From NCBI GenBank assembly GCA_038503035.1, contig JAVSML010025166.1, forward strand, positions 186,001 to 250,000: DNA of 64,000 bases, in the 5' to 3' direction. How positions within the stretch are numbered: the stretch's first letter is position 1; each line of letters starts with the position of its first letter. The notes beneath the pieces were generated by a model that saw only the letters and a list, made by a program, of their open reading frames with translations, was not told where the DNA came from and searched no databases. The translations under genes and the position numbers were made by a program. This DNA is from Crocodylus rhombifer (Eukaryota; Chordata; Crocodylia; Crocodylidae). Of the stretch, positions 44,301 to 56,300 are shown in pieces.

Positions 44301-47300
44301 CTGCTCAAAGCTCACTTGCTTACCCTGTGGATGCAGCAATGAACCTCTCTCAATAACAGTGCCATGGACTATTGGCACAACCAGCAACATGGCATTGGAG
44401 GATCATAGTTAGCCCAGATTGATTATTTCCGTATACGTATATACAGAGAGAGAGAGAGAGACTATTCTGATTAGTTTTCTGAACACTTAGTCACATTGCA
44501 CTGCAACAGTGCATGGCATTTGCACAATAATCTCTGCTACTGGCCCTGTGCTAGAAACAGGGACTGTCTTTTAAATAAAGATTATATTCTGCAAAAACTA
44601 ACAGACACCTCTGTGAACCAACTCAACAAATCCCCAGTGAATAGTGAAAGTTTTCAGAACAGGCTCACAAAACTGGCACGTCACTTCATTTTCCTCTTGG
44701 GATTAATCAAAAGAGAAAAAACTAAAAACAATGTTGTAATTAAAAAAGTGAGTAGGAAAAGCCATTGGGCTGTTACACAGGATGTTTTCTTTCTCCCACT
44801 TCTTGCCCCTAAGTAAATAATTACAAAAAGGAAGGCAGAAAATCTTACATGTAGCTTTTTTTTAAAATAGAGTGACACAGGTGGGTACGTAGATATCTAC
44901 ATCCTGTCTTAGCCTTTTAAAGAAGAGAGCTAATTTTCAAGTGCTGAACATCTAGCAGCTCCTGCTGATTTCAAATATTCTCATTTTTAAAAGCTTGGTC
45001 TTTGCTGTTTAACAAGTGTAAGGTTAAATTCTTATCACATTTATATAGGTGTATATCTGAAGTAACTCCACTTAATTCATTGTGAACACAGTATTTTTCT
45101 CACCCTCTTTTTCTTTTTACAATATTTCACTTCTTAATTACAGTCTCACTTTCTGTGCCTCTTCCCTTATCACTGTCTCTGTCTTGTCTGTTTCCTTCCC
45201 AGATGCTGAACTGTTTCTTTGCCTTCCAACTGATCTCCTCTGCCTATCTGAGATGTCCTGCTATGGGTTTCTTGCACATTTGTCTATGTCAGCTGTTGAA
45301 GCTATGTTTGCTTAAAAAAACCCCTAAATTTTGTGTTTCAAGTGCTGTGAACATTAGTGATAAAAATAGCTCTTGACATTTGCAGTCTATTATACCTTTC
45401 ACCCACAGAAAGAGAATCACTTTAATTAAACTCAATGATACCATCATATGGCAAGCTCCTAACACCTCCATTATAAGAGACATGAAGTCACAAAGGCAAG
45501 GGACATGTCTACGGTCTCATAGCCATGTTGGTGACAACCAGTGGATCTTATCTCCTTTTCTTCGGGATGGGCACCATCTTTTGGTAGTGTGTTTGTTCAC
45601 CACTTAGGACAGTGGGGTCCATGGCTAGGGTTCCTGGACAATACCACACTACTACTAAAAAATACAGCATTACTCTCTAGAAACATTCTATAGCAAGTGC
45701 AGCATACAGATTTTCAAAGAATACTTTATTCAAACACACATGAAAGTATTTTAACGTGGACTTATGCAAACCTACCCACTAAAGCATAAGTAGATGGGGG
45801 ACAGAATAACAGGAAAGTAGGATCTGCAGAGAGGAACATCCCTTTCCAGGTAAGTCAAATATAAGCTCTACCATTTGTCCTGTTATTATAAGTCTACACA
45901 CTGCTTCTGTTGAAATCTCTTAAGGAAATTAAGATCTGCACATGCTAGAGAATTTTTCTAATAGCTCAAAATGATATAAAATATTGATGCTCATGTAAAG
46001 TGTGTGATTGTCGAAGTTTCCAAAGAGAAAATGAAGCCCCTCATCGATCTTCATTTCTTTTGTGGGTATTACACACCTTTGGTTTTGCAAGTGCAGGGTG
46101 TTTAACGTGCCATTTTCACTGGATTGTTTGATTGTAATTTCTCTACTGGTTCAGTCTCAGTTCCTAATATTAGCTGACTTACATTTTAATGCACAAATTC
46201 TCCATATAATTAACACTCCAGGAACACTTTTCAGCACAGTGTTAATTCCAATTAAAAAATCTACTCTTGGCACATAGACTCTACTTACTGAAAAGTAAGT
46301 ACATTCAAAATCCAACTAACATCTTATGTGTGGGTTCGAGCAAGCAGCCTCTTCCTGTCAGACACATAAGCAAATAAAGCATTATTCGTCTAGGCACAGG
46401 GAAAATGCTGGTAAAGATCCCAGTCCTGAAGCTCTAATGTACTTACTTTTATTAAAAACCTTTATTAAAGGCCAACTTCATCCCATAAATCCATGTTAGT
46501 CAACAGGAGGATGAATTTGGGCCAATGAGTCTACTTGCATTACAATACATTATCAGGTCTAGAATTCTGAAAACAAATGTCCCCTTTGTCTTATTTTGCC
46601 TATTCTGTGAGTTGACTTCTGGGTCTTGGCTGTGACATGGTTTCCTGGTTATCCACTTTCATAAGATGTCTATGTCCCTGACAACAAGCAAATACTTTCC
46701 AGCCTTGTGGGAATTTGCTGTTCGTGTCTCAGTCAAATTCCAGTTGCATTATAGGAAGGGAAGGAAAATGAACTAGTTTCTTACTATCTTGTCCAAACAC
46801 AATCTATTTGATTCTCATTAACTGGTTCATAATGCATGAGTACATTCAGCCTGGCATTCAGTTCTCAAAACTTCTTTGTAACGTGGGCTGTATCTCACAG
46901 GGTTCTCACTTAACAATCTCCCTGCGTATTTACTACCACATAACCTTATCTATCTGACATTCATGATCAGGCAGCTCACCTCTTCTTTCCTGTTTTCATT
47001 GCCAGAACTGCTTAAATGTGGAAACAACCATCTTGACTAACAAACCAGACATGTAACTGTGGTCCCTGTACTCTCCTGAGCTAAAAACATAAACTGCTAC
47101 AGAATGAATGAAAATTTTCTGACTAGAGATTATCCTCTCAATACAGAGGCTTTGAGACAAATATTTCTCATTAGTTGCTATATCACTTCCTCTCCTACTG
47201 GTGATAGCATAACATCCCTGTTGAACCTACAACAATTGATTTAATAATTTTAGGAGGATATTTAATGCATTTACAGATGTCTTCAATACCACAAAATGGC

Positions 47301-50300
47301 TGGAACCAAGGATGAGAGCAAGCACCATATGACCAGTCAGCTGTTTATGGATCACCAGCAAGTGCCCTATTGATCCAGTATCCTTTAAATGGCAGAACAT
47401 GCTTCATTATGGTATTGTACTAGCCCTTCTACATCAGTGCAGAAGACACTGCTGTTTCAAGACCTTGCTTTGATTGCATATCATTTTCTCTGGAAAGGGT
47501 TTCTTTTAGGGCTGAAAACCTCTGTCTCAGTTGAGAGGTGAATGTTTTTGAAAAGTCTGTCTTCAACTAGTTCAACCATTTTGGAGTAATTGGAATGTGA
47601 GCTGATGATATTATGCAGGATTTAAAGACACTGGACAATTTAAGAATGATTTGGACTGGAAATTCATGTGTCAGTACCTAGCTTGCAGCAAGATTTGCTA
47701 AATGTAAAGTGAAAAATGATTAACCTTTTCACTCCTGCAAGTCTCTTTTTGGAGAAAATGAGTGAGTGGGAATAAGTTATAGATGGTGGGTTCCTGGGGG
47801 GATTCTTATGGTTTAAATACTTTGGAGATGGATGAACTACAGAAATAGTTGGAGAGAGGGGGCAGACTAGTTGGCAGGCAGTAGTAGCTTATGGAAGAGT
47901 TTCTGAGCTGGTATGGAAAGAATAGGAGATAGTAGCAGAAATCTGGAGCAGCGTGGAAATTGGTAGCTGGACTGCAACAAGGACAGTAGGAGCTGGAGAG
48001 CATTTGACAGGAAACAGTAATGATGAAGAGATAGGTGGTGAGAAAACCAGGCTAGTAAGAAAGAAGCAGTGAAAAAGAGCCAAGATAGTAGGAGCTCAGA
48101 AGCAGCAAAAGAAGCTGAAAAGATCCAGCAAGCAGCTGGGATTGCAGTTGTTCTGGGCTGCAGAGAATAGCTACAACTGCATAGAAGACAGGGATAGGGG
48201 AGGAATAGGAAAGAAGAGCAGTGAAGGACAAGAAGAGGATACTCTGAGCTTCCTGGGTGGCAGGACTCTGTGCAAACAAAGACTTTTTGTACTGTGAGAG
48301 TGCTGGGAGCCCTCAGCCATATAGGTGTTGCCAATGTGGAGGTATATCTGGGCACTTTTGTGTCCTGGCCTGCAGCCGCACACGGGGCAGCATCAGTGAC
48401 ACAGCAGCTGCTACTTCTTCATGCCTCCCCATAACTTCATGCCTGGGGCTGGTGCCCTGGTTGCCCCCTCTAGCTCTGATATGGTTTCATTGAACCATTC
48501 TAATTGTACAGGTCTTACGAAATAACAGACATTAAGATGCCAACCTGCTCGTGCAAGGTACAGTACTTTTCTGACTAATTTAACAACATGTCTGAATTGG
48601 ACATGCATCCATGTATACAACTGCACTGTTTAACACTGGGGCTTTCTCTCTACTTGCCCAGCAAACTTTTTCTTCCCTGGCATCAGCAGATGCTTGGAAA
48701 TTGTGGTTGCTCTTCCATTGCCCTTCATTGCCTCCACTTCTCAGTCTGTAATCCTTTGTGAGGCTATAAACCCACAAATCTTTTATAGAATTTGGAAGCT
48801 GTGAGTTTATACACTGAAATAGTCATTTACTGACATTTAATTACAATGGTAGTATTAAGTAATGACTGAATAGATGAGTCAAAATTCCAAATATACAGAT
48901 TTTAGATTATGGTTTGTACAGGGTGGTTTGGATAGTGATGATCCTGCCTCAGGCAGGGGGTTGGACTAGATGACCTCTGGTCTATGTTTCTATGTGCTCA
49001 ACAAAGCAAAATAAGGGGACTGTGGCAACAATATTGTGCACCCTATTTCTTCCTATAGTCCCATTCTAGTGGGATTATACAACTAGTTTAAACAACTAAC
49101 CCTTTTTCTCCTTCAGTGCTCTGTATTCTTCCAGCTGTGCCAAACTTTAGACAGTTACCTGCCTGTGCAATCCCAGTCCAACTGAGAAGGTAAACAACAT
49201 ACATCATTTCTATAATCTTACTCTGGTAAAAGAATGTAAATTTTATAAAGTTTTTAAAGCCAGGTGCATAGCCTGGTGGTTCCACTCAGACCCTGGAAGC
49301 AACACAACCAGCATTCTGCACTGAGACCTATCTTTTAGGGAAGAAGAAAGAAGCACCCATGGCTATTTGCTCCCACTAAAGGGACTTGACAGACATGGGA
49401 AAAAACCCCAGAACAAAACAGTGCTTTACCAGAAGAGGCAGTGCACTGTGGCTGCATGCATGCATGGACATTTATCACCCAAATTATCGGTCACATCAGG
49501 CTGATTTCTGATAAAGTTAATTTTTTTATATTGATGCCAATCCAATAGCGGACCAATGTGTTGGTGCACCTCTACTAACAGCGGTTTTCATATTCTTTCT
49601 AGCCCAGTCAGGAAAGAAAGTCCTGAAATTACAGTGCAGTGAGGTTTGGAAAGCGCTCAAATTAGAGAACCCCTGTATCTTGGCTTCTGAACAACAATCC
49701 AAAGTCTCCTGCTTTCTTGAGAGCTGCCTCAATAATTTTCAAAAGGGATCTGAGCCTAAGTAAACTAAGAATCTCCTCCATGCCTCACCTCAAAAAAGCC
49801 CTTCTAGCTAGGACTCTGCAGAAACATCCTTGGAGTCGAGCCAAAAAAATCCTTTCCCTCAGGTGTGTAACTGCAATGAGCTTCTGTGGGCCATAGCTCA
49901 GTTATCATTTATTCTGACTCAAATCCAAACTTCAATGAATTCGAACTTCACATTAACTCAATCGAGGTTATTTTTTTCAGCCATTTACTCTTAAGGCAGG
50001 AGATCAGGAATCAAAAAATGAGGCTATTTTAAAAATATATAGCAGACTTTGGCCACAAAAGTAAACCCCTTCTACAAGTTACCTGAATGTTTGCTGCTTG
50101 GATTTTAAAATACATTCACTGGAGATCTGCCAGTACATAGAACATGTTAAATGGATGAAAGAGGCCATATTTAATTGTAGTAAAAGCCCCAGTTTTTCTT
50201 TTTTAATACATATTTATATATATATGATGGATATGCATTCCCTTCCCTTCCCCAATTATTTCTGGCTTTTCTTTGTCTCCCTCTCTGTTCCCTATAGACA

Positions 50301-53300
50301 AGCATAAGTGAGCTCAGACTTAGGATAAGCTTTAACATTTTTATTTTGGTAGCATGTTTTTGGTTTTGGATATCAACTATTTTATATTGTATTATTATTA
50401 GGTTTGTATTGATTCTTACTGTTGTATATTGTATTATTATAATTTTTGTATTAATTTTTATTGCTTCATATGGATATGTAACATATGTATCTGTGTTTGT
50501 AAGTGAACCAAAGTAATGTCAAGTCTCCATCTTGTGTCCTCTGCCCAGGCGTCCCCTGTGTTGCAACTGTATGAGTCACGTACCCCTCCCATGTAAATTG
50601 GTTTCCGGATGAATGAGAGTGATTGGGAAGGATTAAAATACAATTGTAGCAGGCCTCTACTGAATGGCCTGTAACGACTGGGCCATCACCTCACATTGAT
50701 TCACCCAGGAACCATAGACCTCACCCAGGAACAGAGACACCCACGGTAACAAACAGGTCCGGACGGCGAGTAGCCACCAACCAGGAAGGCAGAGCTCTCA
50801 GGAGCGATGCAACAAGGCCCGTCGGGGACGAGCACACATGCTCAGTATGCCAGGGGCTGACCCTTGCCTGGGCATGCCTCCTGTCACTAGGGTCACACAA
50901 GATCTGCCCCTATAAAAAGGGGCAGTGAAGACAGACCCAGTGGGACGCCCTCTCCATCTGGACCAGCACCATGCCACACCACCTATCCACCCAGAGGCCC
51001 TGCTGGCGACCCCCCTCTGAACAACACCTACTGGACAAGGCCCCTTTTCCAGCCTGGATAGGTAGCTATCACCCCCCCACCCCCTCTTCAACCAAGGACT
51101 TGGACTCTGCTTCTCTTCCTTACCTGGACTCCAGCCCTTCCACTGAGTCTCTTTCTCCTGCTGCCATTGTGAGTGCTTGTGTGTGTGAACCAATAACTTC
51201 ATGGGGCTGTGTAGTGTGTTTTCTGTTTAATAAAACTGTTATTTGGACCCATAAGTTGGGTTTTGCTTTACTGTGGCTTGGCCCTGCTCCAATCTCTGCT
51301 CCTCACCCCTCTAACTTCTGTCTTATGTCTCCCTCTCCTGCTTCTGGCTCACTGCCACCACCAACACCTGTCCTGAGCTCCTCTCTGCCTCCAAGCCCCC
51401 TGTTTCTTTGCCACTGTCTTATCCCCACTGCCTTTTCCTTTTCCCCTGAGCAACCAGGTTTCTGCCTCAGTTTCTTTCCTGGCTGTCTCCTCCTTGCCAC
51501 CACTTATCTGCCCCTCCCCCTCCCATATCTCAGCTGTCTGCCTCAGTTTTGAGCCCCAGTCTACTTTAAGTAAACCCAAGCCTCAGTTCCTCACCCAGCT
51601 TCTCTGTAGTCCATTGGTTCTAATCCTGGTTCTAGCAACTTTCACTCCCTACACTTTAACTCTCTCTCTCTCACCTGAACCTTCCCCCAAGTATCCCAGG
51701 TACCCCAAGCACACACATACACACTGTATCATCCAAGTTAGGAACTTACCTGTGTGTATGTGCAGGTGGGTTGTATGTGTGTGAACTGGTAAGTGTGTGT
51801 GTGTGTGTATATATGTATATGTGTGTGTGTGTATATATATATATATGACATTGTGTGCATGATATTTGAATTAGTGATCTGTGTCTAACATTTGGGGTGT
51901 ATAGTGTATGTGCTTGAATTGGTGATAGGTCTGCATGTGCCTAGGCTTTGGGTGAGTATGTGCCTAAGCTGGTAGTATGTGTGTGTATATGTGCAATTGT
52001 GTCACACCGTCCTGTCTAACAGCGCAGTATTAAGATCCTGACAGTTGGCCTAACCCCACAGGGCAACATAATGTACTCAGGGTTTAATTATTGTTTTAAG
52101 TACTTTATAATATAATTGATTGATACAGATATGACTGCTCTGGTATTAGTCCTTTAGTCACTTTCCCTCTATTTCAAGTTGGGAGCTTTATTGGGAGCAG
52201 TAGTCATTCCAAGCTTGCCTGTTATTTCCTAGCTATTTGTAGTCCTTCCCTGCAGTTTAAGTTAATGCATCAGGGCAAATTTCTCTGTGACTGAAATTAT
52301 AAGCTAGAGACCTACTTGCTTTGCTAGGCAATGACCTTTGTCTGTTTTTTGAATTTGCTCTGATTTTAGCAGTTAATGGCCAAGTGCCTCAATGTCAGTC
52401 CTGAATGAAGAGAAAGCAATCTATGATTTATTTCCATGACAGTTGATGCACTTCACAGCTTTACTTATGGCATCCGGGGGTTGCTTTGGTCAGCTTAATT
52501 TTTGCTGGCCTTTGATTGCAAAGTCTAACAGGCCAAACACAAATTTAACATTTCACTCTTCTCAGTAGGTATATCTACATGTGCACTTTCCTGTGGAGTT
52601 GACTAATTAGCTCCACAACAAAGTGTTACCAACTGCATGTGTGCTGGTATTAGGGCACAGTAAGTTAATTAACTCTGCCATTATGGACAATTCTATCATA
52701 CAGCACAGCCATTTATTGTGCTGCAATGCATGTGTGGACAGTGATTGGGACAGAAGTACTTTAAGCCAGGGTAGAGTATCCTTGGGCTGGCAGCAGGCCC
52801 AGGGGTCAGCCACAGAGCTCCCAGGGCTGCCCCACCTTAGCTCAAAGTGCTGCTGTCCTGTGCATACATGTAGAAGTTTCACCTGGAAGCAGTGTGCTCT
52901 GGAGCAAATGGCTCCAGAGTTTATCACATCACATTGATTGCATGTGTAAGTGCACCCACTGAGTGGTGAAGCTCTACTTTATTGCTATAACAATGCTAAT
53001 CCCCCTGGAATATACTTATGTCTGGCAAATATTGCATTTCAAAGGCTTATTGTTACATCAGTGGCAAAACAAGTCAGGCTGGCACCCAGAGCCAACTCTG
53101 TAGGATAGTGGGGGGATGGAGGACCTACAGGTCTGATAGTTGGGAGGGGGGAGGTGCTGGGCAGGAGAGCAGCAGCCTTACCCATGCTGGGAATTTCTGA
53201 AGAGTTCTGGCTGAGCTGCTTCCCCCACACATGCTCTGTGCACCTGGCTGTCACTGTTATAGTAACAGTGGCCAGGAACTGTTTCGGAGTTCCCAGCATG

Positions 53301-56300
53301 GCAATCCTATCGGGGCATGGACTCTGTGGGGATGAAGGATAGTTTGATGCCCCTCCTTAACTTGGTGCCTGGGGTAGGTACCCATCTCACCCACTCCTAA
53401 TTACATTCTGTGTTACATCCTTTTTCTCCTCTTTGTATATGCAGAGGAGGAAGGGAAAGAGAACCTGTTGCCACTGTCCTATTAGTGGGGAGAACTGAAG
53501 AAGCCTCCCTTTCAGTTTCTAGAATGGCTGTAGGTGACTCAAGACTTTGTTGCTGCAGTTTGCCCCCACTAGGAGTGGTCCTGCTTCCTGCAGCTGCAGG
53601 GACTTTGCTGCTACTTGCAAGTGAATGGGATTATTTTTCCAGTTGTATCTGCCCTGTTAGAGAGCAATTCCACTGCCTGTATACTGACACTACTGAAATG
53701 CAGTTTTTTTCTGGTGGAGAGTGGGCAATGAACAACTTGTCATAGGCAAACAACAATGGGATGGCAAGATTTTTTCCCCAAGCCACCCTCTATAAAACAG
53801 ACTGCAGGAAGTTAGGGGAGGATTTTCCAAAGCAATGCAGTTTTCTATTGATTTTAAAATAGAAGAGCTAGGCAAATGCTAAGTGCTTTTGAAAAGTCCC
53901 TTTTCCTTTAATTCCAATCAGAATACACAAGACCTGCAGCTTTTAGCAACTACTAATCTAGGCTCAAATCCAAAAAAGAGCTTGGGTATCTATATTACAT
54001 TTAAGTCCTAAACTGCTGTCTTGAAACCCATTCAGTTACCACATCAAAAGTCCCTACACTCCAAAGATACTTCAGTTTTTACCTTAATTTCCCAAATGTA
54101 AAGTTCTGTTTTGTATATGCCTTGATATACTTCAGTTTACATGGGCTTGAGCCAAGTTCATACTGAAGCTGAGTTAGGTCTTCAGCAATGCCTAATTTCA
54201 GGATCCTAACTCAGCTGGGCTTGAATCCAGAGAAGTTCTTATGCCTAATGACATGAATTTAGGATTGGGCTCTGCATAAACACAATGGTTACTGCCTCCT
54301 TCTTTAAAACCCATGCAGTGGAAGAGGAGATGGTGGTGCCCCTTCTTTTATACATTATTTTATTGGTGGTGGCATTTGGTCAGGAAATGGGAGACAGGGA
54401 TTCAGTTTCCTGCTTTACCCTCAGACCTGCATCTCCTACCTGGAGAGTGCCTTTACAACCAAGTTATAGGACATTCTATAAGTACTCTAAGGGAAAGATA
54501 CTCGTCTTGCTCCAATATCTCTTTATATATCTTTGCACAGAACAGCCAATAATCAGAATACTTAAGCAGTCCCTCAAGGAGGGACCAGAATCCATGTTTC
54601 ACTCACCCATCAAGTGAGTGCCCCAATCACTAGGCTAGAGAGTCATTTTACTGCTTCTCTTTCTGGCCCAATACATCATCAGTTCTTTTCTGTTCAGTGG
54701 AACAGTCTCAAGGGGAGGGTTGAAGAGTATTCCCACAACAGAGCAGCCTATAGCTTTGTGTTGCAAGGTGCTCTCCTTACCAATTATATTTTGAAAGAAA
54801 AGACTGAGCTCTGATTTTGAAATAAAGGTTATAGACACCTGCTTTCAGAAGACAGTTATGTACTGTGTTGCCAGTTGAAGGAAGGTACCTCCCTGCAGCT
54901 CAAAATTAGGCCCGTAAATCCTAGAGAGGGGGAACATTTAAGAGAGATCTCTGGGCTCAGCTATTCCTATTACCATATTTGCTTGAATCCAAGATGAGGT
55001 GGCCTCATATGATATGAGGAAAAAGTCCTTCACCTTGGAATCAAGTGTGAGGCTGCAAGAGGCAGGCAGCTTCTGTGGCTCTGGCTGTGGCCCTGACCCT
55101 GACTCTGCCATCTCTCTTCCCCCAGTCTTTCCCTTTTGCCCCTGAGAGTTAATGTTGCTCTGTACTGGCAGGTTGTGTCCCTACTCCACCTTGAGGCAGG
55201 GAGCATAGCCCCAGCCCAGACTAGTAGCTTGGGTGATAGGGAGACAGGGGGAAGGGGGCTGGGGACCCAAAGCTGCAGAGGGGCAGGTGGGGGAGGTAGG
55301 GAAGTCTGCAGGGGAGCAAGCACAAAGGGAGTTAGGAAAAGTGATGGCAAGTGGAGGGAGCTATGGGTCATAGCTTCAAGTACCCCTTCCTACCACTTGC
55401 TCTCACTGCTTCCTACCACCTACCCCCTACCACCTTCCCCCCTGCCTGGCCACCGCTCCCCCACCTCCTGCTATTGCTTTCCCTGCTGCAGCAGTGGGGA
55501 GTACACATTTAAGGTTACCCAATAATAATTAGATTCTATACATGGAAAATCATAACGAATGTATACATTTTCAATAAACAGAATGTAACTATTGCGGGGG
55601 GGGTCATCTTAAATTTAGGATTGTCTTGGATTCAGGTAAATATGGTATCTAGGCAGTTCCACATTCCATGTGTTAGGTGTTGGGAGTCTTACATTGAGGT
55701 GTCTAGCTTTTCCTGTGCCTTCTAGAAAGTTCTTTCTTCCCTATAGGGAGCCTAGGGTAACATAATAATCCACCCTGGGAGTTGCACATCTAAAAGGTCA
55801 AAGTTCTTAATTTGATAGATTTCATAGACATTAGGGCTGGAAGGGACCTCGGAAGAACATTGAGTCTGGCCCCCTGCCCGAGGGAAAGGAAGTGAGCAGG
55901 GGTCATAGGATCCCAGCAAGATAAACATCCAAATTTCTCTTGAGGGCGTTCAAAGTAGGTGCTTGAACCACCTCCAGTGGCAGGCTATTCCAGACCTTGG
56001 GGGCTCGGACAGTAAAGAAGTTCTTCCTTATGTCCAGCCTGAAATAGTCTTGGAGGAGTTTATGACCGTTCAACCTTGTCATCCCTTGGGGTGCTCTGGT
56101 GAACAAACGTTCCCCCAGATCCTGGTGAACACCCCTTATAAACTTGTAGGCAGCCATGAGATCACCTCCGAGCCTGCACTTTTCTAGGCTGAAGAGTCCA
56201 CATCTCTCAGCCTCTCACCATAAGCTCTGTTTTTCTGACCTCTGATCATGCGCGTGGCTCTTCTCTGGACTCTCTCAAGCTTCTCCACATCCTTTTTGAA

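Noticed and set aside
47867..48355. 162-codon open frame, minus strand
   Set aside because: Product of a purine-rich low-complexity tract; serine/leucine-rich with no domain.
50971..51552. 193-codon open frame in LTR-like copy 2
   Set aside because: Spans the TATA-to-AATAAA part of a repeat; copy 1 breaks the frame and the composition is proline/serine-rich without homology.
6684..52068. The two LTR-like copies as 5' and 3' LTRs of one provirus
   Set aside because: They are about 42 kb apart with host exons in between and have different flanking duplications; two independent solo insertions fit better.
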